From: an uncultured Persicitalea sp.
GTDB taxonomy: Bacteria; Bacteroidota; Bacteroidia; Cytophagales; Spirosomataceae
Reading direction: 5' to 3'
Assembly: GCA_950075905.1 (NCBI GenBank)
Contig: CATMVR010000006.1
Location: 1-26,866, forward strand
Length of the DNA: 26,866 bases
In this document: piece by piece, positions 8,445 through 16,471 of the stretch
Numbering within the stretch: the first letter of the stretch is position 1
Layout of the letters: each line of letters opens with the position of its first letter
The notes under the pieces: model-generated
The model's input: the letters and a program-made list of their open reading frames with translations, nothing else
What the model was told of the DNA's origin: nothing
Database searches by the model: none
Translations under genes and position numbers: made by a program

Positions 8445-9854
8445 TTAATTAGCATTTTCTTTTGAACCAGCGCCAGGTTTTTTCTCTTCGGGGTTCTTTT
8501 TAATGATCTTGTCGTTGTCTTTTAGCCTCTTAGAAATAATGATAAACGGCCCTGAAACTATTTTTTCGCCTTCTTTCAGACCCGAAGTCACTTCAATATT
8601 CTCAAAATCGCTGATTCCGGTCCTTACTTCCTGCACATTGGCGTAGCCTGCGCTGTCTACAAATACCACCTCTTTGATGGGTTCCACCCGAACAGGCTTG
8701 TTGGATACGGTCTGATTCTGGCTTTCCGGCTGGGGGCTGGTTTCTTCTTTGTTTTCATTTTCGCGCGTCGTAACGGCCGCAATGGGTACCGTCAGAACGT
8801 TTGATTTTCGGTCGGTGATGATATCTACCGAGGCCGTCATGCCGGGCTTGAAGGGATAGGACTTCTTGCCTTTTTTAGCCATCAAATCCTGAAAGGATTC
8901 ATTGAGGATCTTGATTTTTACCTCAAACTCCGTGACGGCATCGGCCGATGAAGCCAGCGAAGAACCGCTGGCGGAGGCAAGTCCGCTGGCGGTATTGGCT
9001 ATTTCGGTCACTACTCCTTTAAATTTCCGCCCCGTACCGCTGTAAGCATCTACGTCGATTTCGGCGGTATCGCCCCGGGTAACCCGCACAATATCGTTTT
9101 CGTTCACATTCACCCGCACTTCCATGTTGTTGAGGTTGGCAATGCGCATCAGCTCGGTGCCCGCCATCTGACTGGTACCTACCACACGCTCGCCCACTTC
9201 CACATTCAGAAGCGAGATAATGCCGCTGACAGGTGCAAAAATGGTGGTTTTTCGGAGGTTTTCGGCGGCATCGCGCAGGCCAGCCTCGGCACTTTTTACG
9301 TTGAACTGCGCGGCCTGAATATTGGCCTTGGCGGCTTCGATGTCCTGCTGGGCTACCTGGTAGTTGGCCCGGATCTGCTCAAAGTCGGCGGCCGAAATTA
9401 CCTTATCCTCGTAGAGTTTTTTATTCCGGTCAAAATCGGCCTTGGCCCGGATGAGCCTCGCCTCCGCCTGCGCCAGCGCCGCTTTGGTCTGCTCGGCGGA
9501 GGCCTTGCTGGAATTCACACTGGCCTGCGCCCGGGCAAAGAGCGACTCGTAGTTGTCGGGACGGATCTTTAAAAGCAGTTGTCCCTGCTGCACCGAATCC
9601 CCTTCTTCTACGTACAGGGCCGTGATCTCCCCCGATACATCGGGGCTCAGCTTCACTTCCACTTCGGGCTGTACCCGGCCGGAAGCACTAACGCGCTCGA
9701 TGATGTCGGTGCGTTTTACCGTGGCAAACTCCACCTCGATGGGTTTCTCCTGTCCGATCCATCCGGCCTGCTTGGCCACCACCAGGCCCACAATAAGTAT
9801 TGCCATTACTCCGCCCACTATCCACCATATACGATTTGAAGATTTACGCGCCAT
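8445..9854 (-). CDS. Efflux periplasmic adaptor subunit (HlyD/MacA-type membrane fusion protein)
   Basis: This 469-residue protein is anchored by one N-terminal membrane helix (about 9-27, RIWWIVGGVMAILIVGLVV). It then shows the first barrel strand (VSASGRVQPEVEVKLSPDVSG), a lipoyl half (EGDSVQQGQLLLKI), a long Ala/Gln/Lys-rich coiled-coil hairpin (about 104-200), the second lipoyl half (TIFAPVSGIISLLNVEVGERV), a beta-barrel domain and a membrane-proximal domain. A polar linker rich in Glu, Asn and Gln (about 383-405) and a charged C-terminal tail are lineage-type additions. The domain order is that of MacA-like adaptors that bridge an inner-membrane pump and TolC. It follows the tolC-like gene by 62 bp and probably shares its mRNA. 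No MacB or RND pump gene is adjacent. Confidence 0.9.
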   Translation of the reverse strand: MARKSSNRIWWIVGGVMAILIVGLVVAKQAGWIGQEKPIEVEFATVKRTDIIERVSASGRVQPEVEVKLSPDVSGEITALYVEEGDSVQQGQLLLKIRPDNYESLFARAQASVNSSKASAEQTKAALAQAEARLIRAKADFDRNKKLYEDKVISAADFEQIRANYQVAQQDIEAAKANIQAAQFNVKSAEAGLRDAAENLRKTTIFAPVSGIISLLNVEVGERVVGTSQMAGTELMRIANLNNMEVRVNVNENDIVRVTRGDTAEIDVDAYSGTGRKFKGVVTEIANTASGLASASGSSLASSADAVTEFEVKIKILNESFQDLMAKKGKKSYPFKPGMTASVDIITDRKSNVLTVPIAAVTTRENENKEETSPQPESQNQTVSNKPVRVEPIKEVVFVDSAGYANVQEVRTGISDFENIEVTSGLKEGEKIVSGPFIIISKRLKDNDKIIKKNPEEKKPGAGSKENAN

Positions 9855-9916
9855 GTTTTAGGTTATAATTTATGGTTAAAGACATTATTTGTTGATTTAC
9901 CCTGTTCGGGCTACAA

Positions 9917-11410
9917 TTACTCGATAGTAATAGGTTTGTTCATGTAAAAGTCCAGAATCTTGGTACGGAACACATAGTCGTACTTGGTCTGGATGAGGTT
10001 GGCCCGGGCCTGGTCAAGGTTGGCCTTGGCTATGTTAAATTCGGCTGAGTTGATAGCCCCTACCCCAAAGCGGCTCTCGGCTACCCGGAAAGCCTCTTCC
10101 AGTGCCCGTACCTGATTGGCGGTAGCGCTGTACCGTTTGGCGGAGTTGGACATATTGATGTAGGCCTGCTCAACGTTCTGGCGAATCTGCTGGGCCACGA
10201 TATCAGCCTGGTATCCCAGGTTCTGCTGCTGGATTTTGGCGTTGGCCACTCGGTAGCGCGTCTGGTAGTTTGTAAAGATAGGAATGCGCAGGCTCAGGTT
10301 GAGCGATGAGTTGCGGTTAAAGTCCAGCTGATCAAAGTACCCAAAGTACTGCACGGAGCCATTAGGTATAGTCACCCTCTCAATGACTGGAAACGTAAAC
10401 TCACCCGCCTGCACAAAGCGGGTTTGGGAAGGAATCAGCTGGGTGGTGCTGCCGGTGCCGTCGGCTACAAACCGCTCCGAGGGAGCCGCGCTCGAAAAAG
10501 TGGTACTTACGCCTCCGCTCAGAGACAGGCTGGGCAGGCCTGTTGCCTTGGCTAGTTCTACTGACTTGGCGGCCGCCAAAATGCGAAGCTCGGCGGCCTG
10601 ATACTGGGGCAGGTTTCTCAGGGCGGTATCAAATACCTCATTCACAGTGGCTTCATAGGCCCTAAGGGCAGGGTCTGGTACATTGAGGGTTATTACACTG
10701 ATATCCTCATTACCCGGTACATTCATGAACTGTTTCAGAGAAAGCTTGGCTAATTCCAGATTGTTCTGGGCATTTACCAGCGACAACTCATCGTTGGCCA
10801 ACTGGGCCCTTAAATCAAACAACTGGCTCTCGGCCAGGGTGCCGGCATCCACCAGGCGCTGGGTACGATCCAGCTGCAGCTGTGTAGCTTCTCCCTGCCG
10901 GTTGGCTACCTCAATGAGCTCCTGGTTGGTTAGAACCTGCAGGTACGCCAGGGCTACATTCAGAATAATGTCGTTGCGGGTAGCGTCCAGGTCTTTCTGG
11001 CTGGCCTGCAGCGTGAGGTCATTCTGTTTGATGGTATTTTGCAGCTGAAATCCGTTGAACAGGGTTACGTTGGAGTTGAGGCTGTAATTGTTGAAGCTAA
11101 CGTTGCGCTGCACAAACTGGTTGGTGAAGGGGTCGATGTTACGACCAAAGCTGAACCCCTGCGAGGCATTGAAGCCCAGCGTGGGCCACCGTTGCCATTT
11201 GGACTGGATCAGGTTGTTCTCGTTGGCGCTGACCTGAAGGCCCGCCTGCTTGATCTGGGGGTTGTTCTGCAGGGCGATTTGCACGCACTCTTCCAGGGAA
11301 AGTGGCTCACGGACAGATGCCGATTGCGTGGTGACCTGGGCCTGCACCACAACTAGTAAACTCAACGATACGATTAGAATAAGGGTAGTTCTGCGTAGCA
11401 AATACTTCAT
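9917..11410 (-). CDS. TolC family outer membrane efflux protein
   Basis: From the ATG at 11408-11410 the protein has 497 residues and begins with a signal peptide (KYLLRRTTLILIVSLSLL, then VVVQA). The mature part has the internal duplication of the OEP family: LSLEECVQIALQNNPQIKQA near the start and a second repeat after about residue 270. Long helical regions rich in Gln and Ala alternate with beta strands such as SLSLSGGVSTTF and SSLNLSLRIPIF. It should form the trimeric outer-membrane channel of a tripartite efflux or type I export system together with the adaptor encoded 62 bp downstream. The frame extends 14 codons to a GTG at 11452; this is rejected because the ATG gives a normal signal peptide. 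Before the ATG, ATCCTT (11462-11467) and AAGGAT (11485-11490) could form a leader hairpin. Confidence 0.92.
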   Translation of the reverse strand: MKYLLRRTTLILIVSLSLLVVVQAQVTTQSASVREPLSLEECVQIALQNNPQIKQAGLQVSANENNLIQSKWQRWPTLGFNASQGFSFGRNIDPFTNQFVQRNVSFNNYSLNSNVTLFNGFQLQNTIKQNDLTLQASQKDLDATRNDIILNVALAYLQVLTNQELIEVANRQGEATQLQLDRTQRLVDAGTLAESQLFDLRAQLANDELSLVNAQNNLELAKLSLKQFMNVPGNEDISVITLNVPDPALRAYEATVNEVFDTALRNLPQYQAAELRILAAAKSVELAKATGLPSLSLSGGVSTTFSSAAPSERFVADGTGSTTQLIPSQTRFVQAGEFTFPVIERVTIPNGSVQYFGYFDQLDFNRNSSLNLSLRIPIFTNYQTRYRVANAKIQQQNLGYQADIVAQQIRQNVEQAYINMSNSAKRYSATANQVRALEEAFRVAESRFGVGAINSAEFNIAKANLDQARANLIQTKYDYVFRTKILDFYMNKPITIE

Positions 11411-11655
11411 AGTGATACTTTTTTTGGTAATCAATATTACAAGAAGCCTCACAAAACACCCATCCTTTTGGGACGGGCGGTTGTAAGGATTGGTAAAGCG
11501 GACTTTTTAGCTGATTAGCTAGGTGTGATTCAGAGACAAAGTTTATGGGAGAGTACAAGCATTACAGAAGAGCACTATTTGATTGTGCTTGTAAAAATCC
11601 TATTCAAAAAGTATATATTGCAACCTCTAAGTGTCATCTACCAAACTGCCCTCGT

Positions 11656-14094
11656 ATGTTGTCGCCGCGTATTTTTGCCTGTTTCCCTGGTATTTTATCC
11701 CTGTTCAGGGTTGCTATACTTTTACAAAGTTGCACTAGTACTCCACCCGTAGGGGAGAGGTCGCTCAGTGTCCAGGTTCAGGATACAGATAGCCTCACAG
11801 GTAAGGCCGACTACCTCTCTACCCCATTCGTTACCGCCGGAGACCGGGTGTACATGATTGGCACACAAGACGGGCGCTTCCCGGATCTGGGCTGGCATAT
11901 TGAGGGCGAAATGGGCGGGGTCTGGGATCATCCCATCAAGCTCCTCGATGGCTTTACAGCTCAGGTAAAGCTGGACGAAAAGTCTGTTTGCCTGGATCAG
12001 GCCGAAGCATTTATCAACTATCCCTACGCCAACAAGCACCGCTACCGGTTGCCAGAGGCGGGGCTGAAAATTGAACGCTTTCAGTACGTACCAGACGGCC
12101 TGGAGGCCGTGCTGGTGGAGTATACTTTTTTTAACGAAGGTACCGAACCCCAAACCCTGGACTTTGTATGGACGTCCTATTCGGATCTGCGCCCTACCTG
12201 GCTGGGCGAACGTACATCGATGGTAGACGGCTCTGACCGGGCCAATTGGGACGAAACCACCCAGCGTTGGGTGGTGAAAGACAGCCTCAATCCCTGGTTT
12301 GTGGTGGTGGGATCTTCCGTGCAGGCGAGTTCGCATGCGTCTTCTTCCGAGGCCTGTGCCTACTCTCCCCGTGGCAAGGGCGCCCGGGCTACGCTGGTGT
12401 ATACGCTCACGATACCCGCCCACGGAACCTCCCGGCTACCGCTTACCATAGCGGGATCGTACGTATCGGCCGTGCAGGCTCAGAAAACCTTTGCCTCAGC
12501 TTCCGCCAACGCCGAACAAAATCTTCTGCAAAAGAAAGCGCGCTACGCCGAGCTGGCTCTAAAGTCAAAACTGACCATTCCGGATAAAGACTTGCAAAGG
12601 GCTTTTACATGGGTAAAGTACAATACCGACTGGCTGGTGCGCGACGTGCCCGAGCAGGGAAGGGGGCTGTCGGCGGGCCTGCCCGACTACCCCTGGTGGT
12701 TTGGCGTAGACAATGAGTATACCCTGCAAGGTGCGCTGGCTACCGGCCGGATAGACCTGGTGCGCAGTACCCTTGCTCTGATTCACCGGCTTTCGGAAAA
12801 GACCAATGGCAACGGGCGTATCCTGCACGAGGTGTCTACCAACGGGGCGGTGTTTAATCCGGGCAATATCAACGAAACCCCGCAGTTTGCCTCGCTCGTA
12901 TGGCAGGTGTACCTCTGGACGGGCGACCGGGACAAACTGGCCACCTACTACCCAACGGTGAAGAAGGGACTGGCATGGCTGCTGCGCGAAAACGATAAGG
13001 ATGGTAATCTGCTGCCCGATGGTTTTGGCATGATGGAGATCCATGGCCTGAACAGCGAAATGGTGGATGTGGCCGTGTATACCCAAAAGGCCTTTGCTGA
13101 TGCCGCCGAAATGGCGCGGGTCATGGGAGAAAAGGACGTGGCAGATCGGTACAGCGAGCTGGCCGACAAGCTGAAAACGAAGATAAATACCGACTTCTGG
13201 GTGCCGGAATTGAACTCCTTCGCCGATTTTATCGGTACGCCCCGGCAGGCCCTCCACCTCATCGACGACGCCATTATTAGGGCTGATACGCTCAATAAAC
13301 CCTGGGCGGTAGCTGAACTGAAAGCAACCCGGCAGCGGGTAGCCAGCCTACCCCCTGACCAGAAGCAGGGCTTTGTGCTGCACCACAACTGGGTGGTGAA
13401 TACGCCCATGGAAATGGGGGTGGCCGATACCGCCAAGGCCCTGGCCGCGCTCAACACCGGCAGCAAATTCGTTAACCCTTTCGGTGTATTTGTAACAGGA
13501 ATAGACCGCGACGAAACCGCGGGTCAGGACGAAGGGTCGTTCGGTAAAAACCGCAAGGTGTTTACTTACACGGGAGCGGTCATGACGCTGCCTACCGGGG
13601 TGCAGGCCATCGCCGAAAACAACTACGGGCGGCCCGACGAGGCACTCGCTTACCTCAAAAGAATAACCAGATCATTCAGTTACGCGCTGCCGGGCTCTAT
13701 CTACGAAGTATCACCCGACTACGGCATGATGACGCAGGCCTGGAACCTGTATAGTTTTGCGGTGCCTATTGTGCGGCAGTTTTTTGGCATCCGGCCGCAG
13801 GCAGACCAGCAAACTATCCGGATTCAGCCCCAGATGCCTTCTTCCTGGAATAACGCCAGCCTTGAAAATGTGCAAATTGGCGACAATGAGCTGACGATGC
13901 ATTTTGAGCGGCCGGCCGGGGGGCAACAGATCCGGCTGCAACAAACCAAACCCGAGTGGAAAATTGAGCTGGCGCTGCCGGCGGGCAGGTACCAAAGCTG
14001 GGAACTGGATGGCAAAGCAGCCCGGCCACGACGCATCGGGAACTTCGACGTGCTGCAAGTGAGCGGCGCAAACCGGCTGCTACGGGTCCGCTGA
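11656..14094 (+). CDS. Probable lipoprotein glycosidase, glycogen-debranching-like (alpha/alpha)6 barrel
   Basis: I place the start at the ATG at 11656 (812 residues), because residues 3-26 then form a signal-like segment ending in ILLQSC, an imperfect lipobox. The frame stays open to an ATG at 11545, which would add 37 residues with no signal character. An N-terminal beta-sandwich domain (about 45-300, including GDRVYMIGTQDGRFPDLGW and MGGVWDHPIKLLDGF) precedes an (alpha/alpha)6 barrel (about 315-720) with DYPWWFGVDNEYTLQGAL, PQFASLVWQVYLWTGD, DGNLLPDGFGMMEI and YEVSPDYGMMTQAWNLYSF. A short C-terminal beta domain follows. The barrel motifs resemble bacterial amylo-alpha-1,6-glucosidase/debranching proteins and related glycoside hydrolases; substrate and exact family are uncertain. 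Acidic residues in LLPDGFGMME and IYEVSPDYG are candidates for catalysis. Confidence 0.65.
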   Translation: MLSPRIFACFPGILSLFRVAILLQSCTSTPPVGERSLSVQVQDTDSLTGKADYLSTPFVTAGDRVYMIGTQDGRFPDLGWHIEGEMGGVWDHPIKLLDGFTAQVKLDEKSVCLDQAEAFINYPYANKHRYRLPEAGLKIERFQYVPDGLEAVLVEYTFFNEGTEPQTLDFVWTSYSDLRPTWLGERTSMVDGSDRANWDETTQRWVVKDSLNPWFVVVGSSVQASSHASSSEACAYSPRGKGARATLVYTLTIPAHGTSRLPLTIAGSYVSAVQAQKTFASASANAEQNLLQKKARYAELALKSKLTIPDKDLQRAFTWVKYNTDWLVRDVPEQGRGLSAGLPDYPWWFGVDNEYTLQGALATGRIDLVRSTLALIHRLSEKTNGNGRILHEVSTNGAVFNPGNINETPQFASLVWQVYLWTGDRDKLATYYPTVKKGLAWLLRENDKDGNLLPDGFGMMEIHGLNSEMVDVAVYTQKAFADAAEMARVMGEKDVADRYSELADKLKTKINTDFWVPELNSFADFIGTPRQALHLIDDAIIRADTLNKPWAVAELKATRQRVASLPPDQKQGFVLHHNWVVNTPMEMGVADTAKALAALNTGSKFVNPFGVFVTGIDRDETAGQDEGSFGKNRKVFTYTGAVMTLPTGVQAIAENNYGRPDEALAYLKRITRSFSYALPGSIYEVSPDYGMMTQAWNLYSFAVPIVRQFFGIRPQADQQTIRIQPQMPSSWNNASLENVQIGDNELTMHFERPAGGQQIRLQQTKPEWKIELALPAGRYQSWELDGKAARPRRIGNFDVLQVSGANRLLRVR

Positions 14095-14208
14095 GGCGTC
14101 CATTTAATAAATAGCCTCACTCTGAGGGAATAATCGCGCAGAATAGCTTTTCAGATACAATAAAAAACGATAAATTGGGAAAGATTGTCTCCAACCGATT
14201 TTAGTACG

Positions 14209-16212
14209 ATGAATTCCTCTGATTTGATATGGATAAAGCTGGTTTTGATTACGCTGCTGGGTATTCTGGCCAACGGTACGGCGATTGCACAGCGTAGCCA
14301 TTCTGATAGCCTCGACCGCCTGCTGGCTCAGCCCATGTCTGATACTGCGCGGGTAATGTTGCACGATGACATAGGAAAATCACTGATGTACTCCAAACCG
14401 TTGGTGGCGATAAAGTATCTCAAAATGGGAATTGGCCTCGCTGAGCGTATCAAGTATCCCCGCGGCCTCACTCGCACCAAAAACCGGCTCGGGTCGGTCT
14501 ATCGTATCATTGGCAACTACGCCAAATCGCTGGAAGCCCACATTGATGCCCTCAAAGTAGCCGAAGACAACAACGACCGGGACGGCATGGCCCGGGCTTA
14601 CAACAATATTGGGGTACTGTATTCGGTGCAGAACGATTCCCGCAAGGCAATAAATTACTTCAATCAGACCAAAACCCTAGCCACGGAGCTCGCTGATGCG
14701 GATCTGCTTGAGATTGCCCTGACCAACCTCGGATCAGATTACGCTTTGCTTGGTGTGCTGGATTCGGCCCGGTACTACACGGAAGCAGCCTACCAGATGG
14801 CGGTGCTACGAAATGACAACAGTACCAATACCCTGCTGATTAATCTGGGCAATATCAACTACCGGCAAAAAGAATACGCTGCCGCCCTGGATTATTATCG
14901 AAAGAGTATCCCGGTTTCGCAGGTCGCTCAGGACAACAACAGCCTGAGTATGACGTATTTCGAAATGGCGAGGGTGTTTCGGGAAATCAACCAGCGGGAT
15001 TCGAGCTTGTACTACGCCGAACAGGCCCTCAGCCTGGCGGGGAAGGTCGACAACCCCAGGATCATGCTGGATGCGGCCTTGCTGCTGTCAGAACTGTATG
15101 AGCCCTTTGATCTGGCCCGGTCATTCAGCTACTACAAGGTAGCAATGGAAGCGCGGGATCGAGTATTCAACGAAGAGAAGATGAAGCAGATTCATAATCT
15201 CAGTTTTACCGAGCAATTGCGCGAGCAACAGCGCGAAAGCGACCGGGTACTGTACGAAAGCCGGGTACAGAATATTGGGCTGCTCCTGGGTATCGGGGTT
15301 GTGATGGTCATCGCGTTTTTACTGTATCGAAATAGCCGCAGCCGCCACAAAGCCAATATCCTTCTTAGAAACCAGAAGAAAGAACTGGAAGATACCCTGG
15401 CAGAGTTGAAAGTGACCCAGATTCAGTTGATTCAGGCGGAGAAAATGGCCTCTCTGGGCGAACTGACCGCCGGTATTGCCCACGAAATTCAGAATCCACT
15501 CAACTTTGTAAATAACTACTCGGAGGTAAATGTAGAACTGATCGAAGAGATCAGGCAGGAGCTGGACAAGCAGAATCTTGACGAGATAAAAGGAATTTTG
15601 GGGGATTTGTGCGAAAATCAGAAGAGAATAGTTACCCACGGCAAAAACGCCGAAGCCATTGTGACTGGTATGCTGCAGCACAGCCGCCGAACCAGCAGCG
15701 TGCGCGAAGCGACCGATCTCAACGCCCTTGCTACCGAGTACCTGCGGGTGGCCTACCACACAATGCAAGCTAAGGAGCAATCGGGTCAAATAACCCTGGA
15801 AACCAAATTCGACGCAGGTTTACCCAAACTGGCCGTTATTCCCGGTGATGTTGGAAAGGTAATTCACAACCTGATCAGCAATGCGGTATATGCAGTCAAT
15901 AAAAAGAAAGAAAAGGGTATTGAAGGCTATGAGCCCCGCATCTCGGTTACTACCGCTACGAGGGAGAATTCCGTTGAAATAGTTGTCAGTGATAATGGGA
16001 TCGGTATGCCCGACAACGTGCTGCAAAAAGTATTTCAGCCTTTCTTCACAACTAAGCCGGCGGGGCAGGGTACGGGTTTGGGGCTATCGTTGGCGTATGA
16101 CATTATTACACAGGGGCATGGCGGAAAACTGAGCGTGGAAAGCAAAGAGGGGGAGGGGGCCATATTTACGATTCGGCTGCCCGTACAGGACCGGATTGCA
16201 CAACCTGCCTGA
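14209..16212 (+). CDS. TPR-containing sensor histidine kinase
   Basis: From the ATG at 14209 the protein has 667 residues; the frame extends to a TTG at 14185 that I reject. An N-terminal signal sequence leads to a periplasmic region (about 30-345) of tetratricopeptide repeats (ARAYNNIGVLYSVQND, TLLINLGNINYRQKEYAAALDYYRKS). A single membrane helix follows at about 355-375 (IGLLLGIGVVMVIAFLLY), then a coiled coil and the dimerisation helix with the phospho-acceptor His425 in GIAHEIQNPLNF. The HATPase domain has the N box (HNLISNAV, Asn554), the G1 box DNGIGMP and the G2 region GQGTGLGLSLAYDI. It should autophosphorylate in response to a periplasmic signal. No response regulator lies in the window, so it is an orphan here. 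A 59-residue membrane peptide gene follows after 39 bp. Confidence 0.93.
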   Translation: MNSSDLIWIKLVLITLLGILANGTAIAQRSHSDSLDRLLAQPMSDTARVMLHDDIGKSLMYSKPLVAIKYLKMGIGLAERIKYPRGLTRTKNRLGSVYRIIGNYAKSLEAHIDALKVAEDNNDRDGMARAYNNIGVLYSVQNDSRKAINYFNQTKTLATELADADLLEIALTNLGSDYALLGVLDSARYYTEAAYQMAVLRNDNSTNTLLINLGNINYRQKEYAAALDYYRKSIPVSQVAQDNNSLSMTYFEMARVFREINQRDSSLYYAEQALSLAGKVDNPRIMLDAALLLSELYEPFDLARSFSYYKVAMEARDRVFNEEKMKQIHNLSFTEQLREQQRESDRVLYESRVQNIGLLLGIGVVMVIAFLLYRNSRSRHKANILLRNQKKELEDTLAELKVTQIQLIQAEKMASLGELTAGIAHEIQNPLNFVNNYSEVNVELIEEIRQELDKQNLDEIKGILGDLCENQKRIVTHGKNAEAIVTGMLQHSRRTSSVREATDLNALATEYLRVAYHTMQAKEQSGQITLETKFDAGLPKLAVIPGDVGKVIHNLISNAVYAVNKKKEKGIEGYEPRISVTTATRENSVEIVVSDNGIGMPDNVLQKVFQPFFTTKPAGQGTGLGLSLAYDIITQGHGGKLSVESKEGEGAIFTIRLPVQDRIAQPA

Positions 16213-16251
16213 ACAATTTTCCCAGAATAATTTCACCTACCTAATTTTTTT

Positions 16252-16431
16252 ATGAAAAATTCAATTTTCTACACACTTGCCTTTGTACTTGTTGCCACGG
16301 TTACGTACGCTCAGGCCCACCGCGACGCCGTACCCGGCGAAGAAGGAATCGATACTATTTCCCTGGTCGTAGGCCTGGTAGTTGGTGTTATTATAGGGTA
16401 CCTGATCGGCTCTCGGGCAAAAAGGAAGTAG
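16252..16431 (+). CDS. Small membrane peptide with glycine zipper, 59 residues
   Basis: This short gene starts at the ATG at 16252 and ends in TAG at 16431. Residues 1-20 look like a signal peptide ending in TVTYA-Q. A short polar segment (AHRDAVPGEEGID) leads to one membrane helix at about 35-54, within which Gly41, Gly45, Gly49 and Gly53 form a perfect GxxxGxxxGxxxG pattern. The chain ends with the basic tail SRAKRK, so the predicted topology is N-terminus outside, C-terminus in the cytoplasm. It lies 39 bp after the sensor kinase on the same strand and is followed by a terminator, so it is probably the last gene of that transcript. I do not recognise the family; glycine zippers usually mean helix-helix packing into oligomers. 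It could instead be a membrane anchor whose long partner domain was lost. Confidence 0.65.
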   Translation: MKNSIFYTLAFVLVATVTYAQAHRDAVPGEEGIDTISLVVGLVVGVIIGYLIGSRAKRK

Positions 16432-16438
16432 GCACAAA

Positions 16439-16471
16439 AGTGGGCTGGGGTACTCTCAGCCCGCTCTTTTT
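16439..16471 (+). terminator. Intrinsic terminator after the sensor kinase/small peptide genes
   Basis: AGTGGGCTG (16439-16447) pairs with CAGCCCGCT (16457-16465), one G-T wobble, and TCTTTTT follows. The hairpin overlaps the stop codon (16456-16458) of the convergent C1 peptidase gene, so the two genes share 3' sequence. Confidence 0.75.

Noticed and set aside
11462..11490. ATCCTT/AAGGAT pairing before tolC as a riboswitch
   Set aside because: Only six pairs close a 17-base loop and no known aptamer core is visible; at most a leader hairpin.
11525..11752. A hydrophobic 75-codon frame overlapping the start of the glycosidase, as evidence of a frameshift
   Set aside because: The glycosidase frame is open and continuous from 11545, and the alternative frame gives no better signal peptide or family match.
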